Shown one piece after another: positions 41,900-49,748 of a stretch of 64,000 nucleotides of DNA. The notes beneath the pieces were generated by a model. It had not been told where the DNA came from. It ran no database searches and saw nothing but the letters and a program-made list of their open reading frames with translations. The stretch comes from Allosphingosinicella sp042666435 (GTDB lineage: Bacteria > Pseudomonadota > Alphaproteobacteria > Sphingomonadales > Sphingomonadaceae), in the NCBI RefSeq assembly GCF_042666435.1, contig NZ_JBHTDC010000001.1:1798001-1862000 (forward strand), read 5' to 3'. How positions within the stretch are numbered: the stretch's first letter is position 1; each line of letters starts with the position of its first letter. The translations under genes were made by a program, and so were the position numbers.

Positions 41900-42882
41900 T
41901 CGAGCGACTGGGGGTGGTCGGCGGCGGCGCCTGGGGAACGGCGCTGGCGCAGGTCGCGGCGGCCGGCGGCGAGGAGACCTTGCTTTGGGCGCGCGAACCC
42001 GAGGTGGTCGAGAGCGTCAACGCCGCCCATGAGAACAGCCTGTTCCTCGCCGGCGTGCCGCTCAGCCCGGCGATCCGCGCCACTCCGGATCTCGCCGCGC
42101 TAGCGTCCTGCGACGCGCTGCTGATCGTGACTCCCGCCCAGCACATGCGCGCGGTCCTGGGCGGCCTGGACCGCTGGGACAAGCCGCTGATCCTGTGCGC
42201 CAAGGGCATGGAGGAGGCGACGACCAAGCTGATGCACGACGTGGCGCGGGAGGCGCAGCCCGCAGCCCCGGTCGCGGTCTTGTCGGGGCCGACCTTCGCT
42301 CACGAGGTCGCGGCGGGGCTTCCCGCCGCGGTGACGCTGGCGGTCGAGGATCGGAAGCTGGGCGAGGCGCTGACGGCGCGGCTCGCGCGGCCCTGGTTCC
42401 GGCCCTATCTGTCGGACGACGTGGTCGGGGCGGAGATTGGCGGGGCCGTGAAGAACGTCCTCGCCATCGCCTGCGGCGTCGTCGAGGGGCGCGGCCTGGG
42501 CCTCAACGCCCGCGCCGCCCTCATCTCGCGCGGTTTCGCCGAAATGACGCGCTTCGGCCTCGCCAGGGGCGCGCGGGCCGAGACGCTGGCGGGCCTGTCG
42601 GGACTGGGCGACCTTGTCCTCACCTGCTCGTCCACCAGCTCGCGCAATTTCAGCCTCGGCAAGGGCCTGGGAGAAGGGATTTCCGCCGCCACGCTGCTCT
42701 CCAACCGGCGCACGGTGGCGGAAGGCGCGCATACCGCCCCGGTGCTGAAGAGGGCGGCCGAAGCCATGGGTGTGGATATGCCGATCGTGGCCGCCGTCTG
42801 CGCGTTGCTCGCCGGCGAGGCGTCGGTGGACGAAGTGGTCGAAGCCTTGCTGTCGCGGCCGCTCAAGACCGAGCGCGTATAG
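41896..42882 (+). CDS. gpsA: Glycerol-3-phosphate dehydrogenase [NAD(P)+]
   Basis: The 328-residue protein opens with the NAD-binding GVVGGGAWGTALAQ, then VLSGPTFAHEVAAGLP, GGAVKNVLAIACG with the catalytic lysine, and SGLGDLVLTCSSTSSRNF. It makes sn-glycerol-3-phosphate for phospholipid synthesis. It is coupled to tsaD by ATGA. The gap after it contains a palindromic repeat and then the convergent sdhAF4-like gene. Confidence 0.97.
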   Translation: MIERLGVVGGGAWGTALAQVAAAGGEETLLWAREPEVVESVNAAHENSLFLAGVPLSPAIRATPDLAALASCDALLIVTPAQHMRAVLGGLDRWDKPLILCAKGMEEATTKLMHDVAREAQPAAPVAVLSGPTFAHEVAAGLPAAVTLAVEDRKLGEALTARLARPWFRPYLSDDVVGAEIGGAVKNVLAIACGVVEGRGLGLNARAALISRGFAEMTRFGLARGARAETLAGLSGLGDLVLTCSSTSSRNFSLGKGLGEGISAATLLSNRRTVAEGAHTAPVLKRAAEAMGVDMPIVAAVCALLAGEASVDEVVEALLSRPLKTERV

Positions 42883-42907
42883 GCGCGTCGTGTCCGCGCA
42901 TTGCTGT

Positions 42908-42969
42908 TTCCCGGCGAAAGCCGGGATCCAGTTCGAGGCTGGTGCTGGACCCCGGCTTGCGCCCGGGAA
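42908..42969. repeat. Inverted repeat D (variant of repeat B)
   Basis: The left arm 42908-42930 contains CCCGGC-GAAA-GCCGGG, and the right arm 42946-42969 is its near complement with one extra base. The GAAA-loop hairpin is the same design as at 19935, but the stem bases have changed on both sides. It lies between convergent gpsA and the sdhAF4-like gene. Confidence 0.8.
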
Positions 42970-42974
42970 CGGAC

Positions 42975-43145
42975 CTAGAAATCCCAGCAGATGCCCTTAT
43001 TCTCCCAGTCGCCGTAGCGGGTCGGCTCGCGCCCCTTCGGCCCGCTATGCTCCTCGGACGTTTCCGCCGGCCTGGGCGCGGGCACGGGCGGGTTCTCCGA
43101 AAGGTAAGCGGGCGGCTTCACATGGTCTGGGCGGCGGCCGGTCAT
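42975..43145 (-). CDS. Succinate dehydrogenase assembly factor 4 family (DUF1674)
   Basis: The 56-residue protein from the ATG at 43145 ends GREPTRYGDWENKGICWDF, the invariant C-terminal motif of DUF1674/SDHAF4. In mitochondria and alphaproteobacteria this factor helps FAD insertion into SdhA and shields it from oxidation. The frame could start upstream (43184), but the extra residues are not conserved. It is divergent from htpX and convergent with gpsA. Confidence 0.9.
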   Translation of the reverse strand: MTGRRPDHVKPPAYLSENPPVPAPRPAETSEEHSGPKGREPTRYGDWENKGICWDF

Positions 43146-43213
43146 GGGGGTTTTCCGATTGAATCGAGGCGTGGCTGTACCCACATTTCGGACGTGGGAG
43201 GCGAAGACGCAAG

Positions 43214-44149
43214 ATGAATGGTTTCAAGACGCTGATGCTGCTGGCGGCGATGACCGCCTTGTTCATGGGCCTTGGCTACACGTTCGGCGGCTATGGCGGA
43301 GCGATGATCGCGCTCGTCGCGGCGGCGGCTATGAACCTCTTCACCTTCTGGAACGCCGACAAGATCGTCCTCAAGATGCACAAGGCGCGCGAGGTGGACG
43401 GCCGCACGGCGCCCGAACTGGTCGACATCGTGCGGGAACTCGCAGGCCGCGCCGGCCTGCCGATGCCCAAGGTCTACATCGTCGATTCGCCGCATCCCAA
43501 CGCCTTCGCGACGGGCCGCAACCCGGACAATGCCGCGGTGGCCGCGACGACCGGCCTGCTCGACATCCTCAGCCGCGACGAGGTGGCCGGCGTGATGGCC
43601 CACGAACTCGCCCATGTGAAGAATCGCGACACGCTCATCATGACGATGACGGCGACGATCGCCGGCGCCATTTCCTTCCTGGCCAATTTCGGGCTGTTCT
43701 TCAGGAGCGGCGACAATCGCGGCAACGCTTTGGCCATGATCGCGGCGGTGATCGTCGCGCCCTTCGCCGCGATGATCGTCCAGATGGCGATCAGCCGCAC
43801 CCGCGAATATAGCGCCGACCGTGGCGCCGCCGAGATCAGCGGCAATCCGCGCGCTCTCGCCTCGGCGCTCGCCAAGCTCGCCCAGGGTGCGGCGCGGGTC
43901 CCGAACCCGGTTTCGCTGCGCAACCCGGCCGCCGCCTCGCTCTACATCGTGCCGAGCGGAACCGGCCGCGACAGCCTGTTTTCGACCCATCCCGACACCG
44001 GCAACCGGATCGCGGCGCTGCACGCATTGGCGGATGGAATGGGGCTGGCCGCGCCGCCGCCGGTGACCGACGCCGTCCGGCCGCGCACCTCCGTTCCCAG
44101 GACTCGCCGCTCGACCAGCGCGCTCGATCCGCTGGGACGCGGAGACTGA
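43214..44149 (+). CDS. htpX: Membrane zinc protease HtpX
   Basis: The 311-residue M48 protease has two N-terminal membrane segments, the zinc motif HELAHVKNRD near residue 130, a second hydrophobic pair, and the downstream zinc glutamate region YSADRGAAEISG. HtpX degrades misfolded inner-membrane proteins with FtsH. A C-terminal basic tail (RPRTSVPRTRRSTSA) follows the catalytic part. It is immediately followed by rsmB. Confidence 0.95.
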   Translation: MNGFKTLMLLAAMTALFMGLGYTFGGYGGAMIALVAAAAMNLFTFWNADKIVLKMHKAREVDGRTAPELVDIVRELAGRAGLPMPKVYIVDSPHPNAFATGRNPDNAAVAATTGLLDILSRDEVAGVMAHELAHVKNRDTLIMTMTATIAGAISFLANFGLFFRSGDNRGNALAMIAAVIVAPFAAMIVQMAISRTREYSADRGAAEISGNPRALASALAKLAQGAARVPNPVSLRNPAAASLYIVPSGTGRDSLFSTHPDTGNRIAALHALADGMGLAAPPPVTDAVRPRTSVPRTRRSTSALDPLGRGD

Positions 44150-44190
44150 GCGAGCGGGAGCCTCCCGGCACGGCTTCGCGCCGCGCCGCC

Positions 44191-45402
44191 TTGCGCCTGC
44201 TCGACGCGGTGCTGCGCAAGGGCCTGCCTCTGGAGGCGGCGCTCGACGTCGCCGCGCGCGATCTCGACCGATCGGATGACCGCGCCTTCGCCCATGCCAT
44301 CGCCTCCGAGGCGTTGCGCCGCCTCACCGATCTCGACGCGCTGATCGACGGCGCGACCAGGAAGCCGCTGCCCGACGACGCCAAGGCCCGTTTCGCGCTG
44401 CGCATCGCGCTGGTCCAGGCGCTGGCGATGAACACGCCGCACCACGCCGCCATTTCGACGGTGCTGCCGCTGGTCGACGGCGGGCCGCGCAAGCTCGTCC
44501 ACGGCGTGTTCAGCGCGGTGATGCGCGGCGGCGCGAGCCTGCCCGACATTCCGACCTTGCCGGCGGCGGTCGAGCATCGCTGGGAGCAGGCCTGGGGCAG
44601 CGCCGTCGCCCGCGCCGCCGCCCGCGCCATCGCGGTGCCGCCGCCGCTCGACCTCGTCTTCGCGTCCGACGCGCCGCCGGAAGGGCTGGAGGGCGTCAGC
44701 CTGATGCCGCGCCATCTCCGGCTGGAGCGGGGCGTCGCCGTGGCCGGGCTCACCGGCTATGGCAAGGGCGAGTGGTGGGTGCAGGACGTGTCGGCCTCGA
44801 TGCCGGCGCGTCTCCTCGGAGCCGGAGAGGGCCGTGCTGTCCTCGACCTTTGCGCCGCGCCGGGCGGCAAGACGATGCAGCTTGCCTCGGCGGGCTTCGC
44901 GGTGACCGCGATCGACGCCTCGGAAAGTCGTCTCGCGCGACTTCGCGAGAATCTGGCGCGCACCGGCCTGGAGGCCCGGATACTGACGGCGGACGTGATG
45001 AAATGGCAACCGGCCGAACCCGCCGACGCTATCCTGCTCGATGCGCCCTGCTCCGCCACCGGCATCTTCCGCCGTCACCCGGACGTCCTCCACCGCGTCC
45101 GCCCGCGCGTCGTCGCCGAACTGGCCGAGGGCCAGAAGGCGATGCTCGCCCGCGCCGCCGACTGGCTGAAGCCCGGGGGCACGCTCGTTTATTCGGTATG
45201 CTCTCTGGAGCCGGAGGAGGGCGAGAAAGTGATCGAGGCCTTCCTCGCCGCCCGGCCCGATTACCGCCTCGATCCGGTCTCGCCGGAGGAGCTTCCCAGC
45301 GGAATGCGCCCCAATGACGGCATCCTGCGCATCCTTCCCGGCACCTTCGAGGCGCAGGGCGGCGCCGACGGCTTCTTCATCGCGCGCCTCAGACGCAAAT
45401 AA
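44191..45402 (+). CDS. rsmB: 16S rRNA (cytosine967-C5) methyltransferase RsmB
   Basis: The protein has an N-terminal NusB-like RNA-binding domain (LLDAVLRKGLPLEAALD) and a C-terminal SAM domain with DLCAAPGGKTMQLAS, DAPCSATGIFRRHPD and YSVCSLEPEEG, including both catalytic cysteines. It methylates C967 of 16S rRNA. No ATG or GTG precedes the conserved N-terminus. The TTG at 44191 is used here (403 residues), but family-like residues continue upstream to a CTG at 44146 that overlaps the htpX stop in CTGA. The true start may therefore be the CTG. Confidence 0.9.
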   Translation: MRLLDAVLRKGLPLEAALDVAARDLDRSDDRAFAHAIASEALRRLTDLDALIDGATRKPLPDDAKARFALRIALVQALAMNTPHHAAISTVLPLVDGGPRKLVHGVFSAVMRGGASLPDIPTLPAAVEHRWEQAWGSAVARAAARAIAVPPPLDLVFASDAPPEGLEGVSLMPRHLRLERGVAVAGLTGYGKGEWWVQDVSASMPARLLGAGEGRAVLDLCAAPGGKTMQLASAGFAVTAIDASESRLARLRENLARTGLEARILTADVMKWQPAEPADAILLDAPCSATGIFRRHPDVLHRVRPRVVAELAEGQKAMLARAADWLKPGGTLVYSVCSLEPEEGEKVIEAFLAARPDYRLDPVSPEELPSGMRPNDGILRILPGTFEAQGGADGFFIARLRRK

Positions 45403-45461
45403 ACGGGGATAAGTCCCCGCTTTCCTTGCCCCACGCGACTCGCCTGGGGTAATGATCGCGT

Positions 45462-46124
45462 GTGCAGCAGCCGGTTCGCATCTCCCCTTCCATCCTCTCC
45501 GCCGATTTCGCTCGGCTGGGCGAGGAGGTCCGCGCGATCGACGCGGCCGGGGCGGACTGGATCCATGTCGATGTGATGGACGGGCATTTCGTGCCCAACC
45601 TCACCATCGGCCCCGCCGTGGTGAAGGCGCTCCGCCCGCACACTGCCAAGCCGTTCGACGTCCACCTGATGATCTCGCCGGTCGATCATTTTCTGGAAGC
45701 GTTCGCCGAGGCGGGGGCCGACATCATCACCGTCCATCCCGAAGCCGGGCCGCACCTTCACCGCACGATCCAGCGCATCAAGGCGCTGGACAAGAAAGCC
45801 GGAGTGTCCCTCAATCCGGCGACTCCGGCCAAGATGCTCGATTATGTGCTGGAGGAAGTGGACCTCGTCCTGGTGATGAGCGTCAATCCGGGCTTTGGCG
45901 GCCAGAGCTTCATCGACAGCCAGCTGCGCAAAATTGAGGCGATCCGCAAGCAGATCGACAAAATTGGGAAACCGATCGACCTCGAGGTCGACGGCGGCGT
46001 CGATCAGTCCAATTGCCGCAGGGTGATCGAAGCCGGCGCCGACGCGCTCGTCGCCGGCACCGCCACCTTCCGGGGCGGGCCGGAACGATATGCCGAGAAT
46101 ATAAGGGGGCTGCGAGGATCGTGA
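45462..46124 (+). CDS. rpe: Ribulose-phosphate 3-epimerase
   Basis: The 220-residue TIM barrel has ISPSILSADFARLGEE, HVDVMDGHFVPNLTIGP and VNPGFGGQSF, with the metal ligands of the family. It interconverts ribulose-5-phosphate and xylulose-5-phosphate in the pentose phosphate pathway. The start is a GTG at 45462. It overlaps the heparinase-family gene by GTGA. Confidence 0.97.
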   Translation: MQQPVRISPSILSADFARLGEEVRAIDAAGADWIHVDVMDGHFVPNLTIGPAVVKALRPHTAKPFDVHLMISPVDHFLEAFAEAGADIITVHPEAGPHLHRTIQRIKALDKKAGVSLNPATPAKMLDYVLEEVDLVLVMSVNPGFGGQSFIDSQLRKIEAIRKQIDKIGKPIDLEVDGGVDQSNCRRVIEAGADALVAGTATFRGGPERYAENIRGLRGS

Positions 46125-47863
46125 GCCTGCTCGAACGCATCGATCCCACCGGCGAGGAAAAGGAGATCGGTGAGGGCAAACGGCTCATCAAGGTGGGCGA
46201 CGATCGCGGCGTATCGCTGTCGGAGCGCCTCGCTTACCGGCTCCACCGGCTCGCCTGGCGAACGCCCTTCCACGCCTTTCGCCTGCGCGGGCGCTTCCCG
46301 CTGAAGCTGCTCGCCGTCCCCAAGGACCCCATCGCCGGCGACAAGGCGGCGGGGGAAGCAATGCTGGGCGGCACGTTCGTGCATCGCGGCCGCGCGATCG
46401 AGCTGGACAGCCTTCGGTTCGACGATCCGTCGCTTCCCGCCGACCTCGTCGAGCATCTGCAGAGCTTCGCCTGGCTGCGCGATCTCGCCGCCGCCGCGAC
46501 CCGCGACAAGGGGGCGAAGCCAGCCGAGGCGCTGGTCCGCAAGTGGCTGGACAGCTATGCCGAAAGCGTCTGCGAGCCGGCTTGGCGGGCGGACCTGTGG
46601 GGCCGGCGCATCCTCTTCTGGTCCTCCTACGCGCCCTATATCCTGTCGAGCACCGACCTCGTCTATCGCTCCGCCGTGCTCAACACCCTCGCGCGGGGCG
46701 CGCGGCATCTCGACAAGAGCGCCGACAAGGCGCCGGCGGGCTTGCCGCGGATCACCGCCTGGAGCGGCGTCATCGCGTCGGCGCTGGTCGTGCAGGGCGG
46801 GCCGGCGCGCCTCGGCGCCGGCGAACGGGGGCTCGCGCGCGCCCTGGTCGCGTCGCAGCACGAGGATGGCGGATTGGTCAGCCGTTCCCCGGCCGAGCAG
46901 CTCGCGCTCGTCGAATTGCTCGGCCAGCTGCGCGCCGCCTACAGCGCCGGGCGGCGAGAGATGCCCGACGAAATCGCCGAGGCGCTCGAAGGATCGGTCT
47001 CGGCTTTGCTTACCGTCACGCTCGGCGACGAGGCTTTGTCGAGCTGGCAGGGCGGCAACATGATGTCGCGGCGCCGGGTGATCGCTGCGGTCGAGGGATC
47101 GGGCGCGCCGGCGCGGGCGCTGCGCCAGACGCGGGGCTGGGGTTATCAGCGGCTGGCGGCGAAGAAGAGCGTCGGCATCCTCGACGCCGCCCCTCCGCCG
47201 GCCGGCGGAGCGCTGAGCGGCGGCTGCGCCTCGACCCTCGCCTTCGAATTCAGCGACGGCGGCCACCGTCTGGTGGTCAATTGCGGCGGGGTCGGGGCCG
47301 ACCGCGAGGCGCTGCCCCGCGCGCTGGCAGAGGGTCTGAGGACGAGCGCCGCCCATTCGACCCTGGTGCTGGACGACCGCAACTCGACCGCCATCCACCC
47401 GGACGGCACGCTCGGCAAGGGCGTCGGCCAGGTCGAGCTGTCGCGGAGCGACAGCGGCGGGGCGGTGACGGTCGAAGCGGACCATGACGGCTATGTCCGT
47501 CGGCTGGGCCTCGTCCATCAGCGCCAGCTGACCCTGAGCGCGGACGGGTCCGAGCTCGGCGGCGAGGACAGCCTGCTTCCCCGGGGGCGGCGGCGGCGTT
47601 CGGAGCCGGTGCCCTTCGCCGTCCGCTTCCATCTCGCGCCGGGGGTCGAAGTGACGACCACCGCCGACGGCCAGGGCGCGCTGCTCCGGATCAAGGGCGG
47701 CGCCGTCTGGCGGTTCCGCTGCCGGGGCGGACGGCTCGGCACCGAGGACAGCCTCTGGATCGACGGCGAGGCCAAGCCCCATGCCAGCCTCCAGCTCGTC
47801 GTGGCGGGCGAAACGCCCGGCGACGGGATGACGATCAGCTGGACGTTCAAGCGCGCCGGATAG
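46121..47863 (+). CDS. Heparinase II/III family protein
   Basis: The product is 580 residues from the GTG at 46121. The N-terminal alpha-helical toroid region is followed by a C-terminal beta-sandwich like that of heparinase II/III and alginate lyases (AHSTLVLDDRNSTAI and TISWTFKRAG). The family cleaves uronate polysaccharides. This member is conserved between rpe and purH in alphaproteobacteria outside any polysaccharide cluster, so the real substrate is unknown. No signal peptide is obvious. It is coupled to rpe by a 4-bp overlap. Confidence 0.88.
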   Translation: MSLLERIDPTGEEKEIGEGKRLIKVGDDRGVSLSERLAYRLHRLAWRTPFHAFRLRGRFPLKLLAVPKDPIAGDKAAGEAMLGGTFVHRGRAIELDSLRFDDPSLPADLVEHLQSFAWLRDLAAAATRDKGAKPAEALVRKWLDSYAESVCEPAWRADLWGRRILFWSSYAPYILSSTDLVYRSAVLNTLARGARHLDKSADKAPAGLPRITAWSGVIASALVVQGGPARLGAGERGLARALVASQHEDGGLVSRSPAEQLALVELLGQLRAAYSAGRREMPDEIAEALEGSVSALLTVTLGDEALSSWQGGNMMSRRRVIAAVEGSGAPARALRQTRGWGYQRLAAKKSVGILDAAPPPAGGALSGGCASTLAFEFSDGGHRLVVNCGGVGADREALPRALAEGLRTSAAHSTLVLDDRNSTAIHPDGTLGKGVGQVELSRSDSGGAVTVEADHDGYVRRLGLVHQRQLTLSADGSELGGEDSLLPRGRRRRSEPVPFAVRFHLAPGVEVTTTADGQGALLRIKGGAVWRFRCRGGRLGTEDSLWIDGEAKPHASLQLVVAGETPGDGMTISWTFKRAG

Positions 47864-47886
47864 AGCGGGATGCGGTTACATTGAAT

Positions 47887-47970
47887 CGTCACCCTGAACT
47901 TGTTTCAGGGTCCACCTACCGACCCGTCATGTGGCTCGGATTTGGATGCTGAAACAAGTTCAGCATGACG
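47887..47970. repeat. Inverted repeat C, copy 1
   Basis: Arms at 47887-47914 and 47943-47970 pair except for two CC/TG and GG/CA positions. Within each arm the changes are matched, giving two intact hairpins (ACCCTGAA with TTCAGGGT, and ATGCTGAA with TTCAGCAT). A second copy with the same arms but a different centre is at 60003-60085. Confidence 0.9.
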
Positions 47971-48022
47971 AGATGGTGCAATCCAGACTCATCATGCTCT
48001 AAGGCCCGCGCCCGCTCGCAAT

Positions 48023-48050
48023 TGGATGCTGAAACCGGGTTCGCATGGCG
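48023..48050. repeat. Decayed single arm of repeat C
   Basis: TGGATGCTGAAAC at 48023-48035 is identical to the right arm of repeat C, and the following bases diverge. It is a solitary, degraded arm 52 bp beyond copy 1, upstream of purH. Confidence 0.65.
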
Positions 48051-48103
48051 CTATGGGAGCGGCATCCCATTCACCTTCCCTCACCGCACAATCAGGAACC
48101 CCC

Positions 48104-49693
48104 ATGTCCGACGTGAAAATCACCCGCGCGCTTCTGTCCGTTTCCGACAAGAGCGGCCTCGCCGAGCTCGGCCGCGCGCTCGCGCGCCACGGGGTCGAAT
48201 TGGTGTCGACCGGAGGCACCGCGAAGGCGCTGCGCGAGGCCGGCCTCGACGTGCGCGACATTTCGGACCTGACCGGCTTTCCCGAGATGATGGACGGGCG
48301 CGTAAAGACGCTCCATCCCAAGGTCCATGGCGGCCTTCTCGCCGTCCGCGACAATCCGGAACATGCCGCATCGATGGAGGAGCATGGGATTGGCGCGATC
48401 GACCTCGTCGTCGTCAACCTCTACCCCTTCGCCCAGACCGTGGCGAAGGGTGCCGGGCGCGACGAGATCATCGAGAATATCGATATTGGCGGCCCCTCGA
48501 TGGTGCGCTCCGCCGCCAAGAACCATGCGCATGTCGCGATCGTCACCGATCCCGCCGATTATGCCGAGCTCGTCACCGCGCTGGACGCAAGCGAAGGCAT
48601 GACGTCGCTCGATTTGCGCAAGCGGCTGGCGGCCAAGGCCTTCTCGGCCACCGCCGCTTATGATTCGATGATCTCCTCCTGGTTCTCCTTCGCCGACCAG
48701 CGGCAACTCTTCCCCGACATGCTGCCGGCGATCATGAATCGCGCGGAGGAGTTGCGCTACGGCGAGAATCCGCACCAGAAGGCCGCGCTCTATGTCCCCG
48801 CCGGGCCGCACAGCAAGGGCATCGCCCAGGCGGAGCAGGTCCAGGGCAAGGCGCTCAGCTACAATAATTACAACGATGCCGACGCGGCGCTGGAGCTGGT
48901 CGCCGAATTTCGCGGCGCAGGCCCCGCCTGCGTCATCGTCAAGCACGCCAACCCCTGCGGCGTCGCGACCGGCGGCAGCCTGACGGTGGCCTATGAGGCC
49001 GCGTTCGCCTGCGACACCGTCTCGGCGTTCGGCGGCATCATCGCGGTCAACCAGCGCCTGACGCGCGAGACCGCCGAGGCGATGACGCAGATCTTCACCG
49101 AGGTGGTGATCGCCCCCGACGCGGACGAGGAGGCGCGCGCGATCTTCGCCCGCAAGAAGAATCTGCGCCTGCTCCTGACCGGCGATCTGCCCGATCCGGC
49201 GCGGTCCGGCTTCGCCTTGAAGTCGATCGCCGGCGGCTATCTGGTCCAGACCCGCGACAATGGCCACATCGGCCGTGACGATCTCAAGGTGGTGACGAAG
49301 CGCGCTCCGACCGACCAGGAGATGGCGGACTGCCTGTTCGCCTGGACCGTCGCCAAGCACGTCAAGTCGAACGCGATCGTCTACGCCAAGGACGGCACGA
49401 CCGCCGGCGTCGGCGCCGGCCAGATGAACCGCCTCGAATCCGCCCGCATCGCCGCCTGGAAGGCTCGGGACGCGGCCGAGAAGGCGGGCTGGTCCGAGCC
49501 CCGCACGATCGGCTCCGCGGTCGCCTCCGACGCCTTCTTCCCGTTCGCCGACGGACTGTTGGCGGCGGTCGAAGCCGGAGCCACGGCGGTCATCCAGCCC
49601 GGCGGCTCGATCCGGGACGAGGAGGTGATCGCCGCCGCCGACGAAGCGGGCCTTGCCATGGTCTTCACCGGGATGCGGCACTTCCGCCACTAG
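48104..49693 (+). CDS. purH: Bifunctional AICAR formyltransferase/IMP cyclohydrolase
   Basis: The 529-residue protein starts at the ATG at 48104 after an AGGAA. The N-terminal IMP cyclohydrolase (MGS-like) domain has LLSVSDKSGLAELGRAL and FPEMMDGRVKTLHPKVHGG. The C-terminal transformylase has RYGENPHQKAALY, VKHANPCGVA and AFGGIIAVN. It performs the last two steps of IMP synthesis. The 240-bp gap before it holds repeats C. The rsmB-rpe-heparinase-purH order is common in alphaproteobacteria. Confidence 0.98.
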   Translation: MSDVKITRALLSVSDKSGLAELGRALARHGVELVSTGGTAKALREAGLDVRDISDLTGFPEMMDGRVKTLHPKVHGGLLAVRDNPEHAASMEEHGIGAIDLVVVNLYPFAQTVAKGAGRDEIIENIDIGGPSMVRSAAKNHAHVAIVTDPADYAELVTALDASEGMTSLDLRKRLAAKAFSATAAYDSMISSWFSFADQRQLFPDMLPAIMNRAEELRYGENPHQKAALYVPAGPHSKGIAQAEQVQGKALSYNNYNDADAALELVAEFRGAGPACVIVKHANPCGVATGGSLTVAYEAAFACDTVSAFGGIIAVNQRLTRETAEAMTQIFTEVVIAPDADEEARAIFARKKNLRLLLTGDLPDPARSGFALKSIAGGYLVQTRDNGHIGRDDLKVVTKRAPTDQEMADCLFAWTVAKHVKSNAIVYAKDGTTAGVGAGQMNRLESARIAAWKARDAAEKAGWSEPRTIGSAVASDAFFPFADGLLAAVEAGATAVIQPGGSIRDEEVIAAADEAGLAMVFTGMRHFRH

Positions 49694-49748
49694 AGGAACC
49701 GCCGCCGCCCAAGGCCCGTTGCGCTCCCAGGATCACGGGAGACGCGAA

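Noticed and set aside
48092..49690. 532-codon minus-strand open frame opposite purH
   Set aside because: purH is complete with both domains on the plus strand. The antisense frame is a composition effect.
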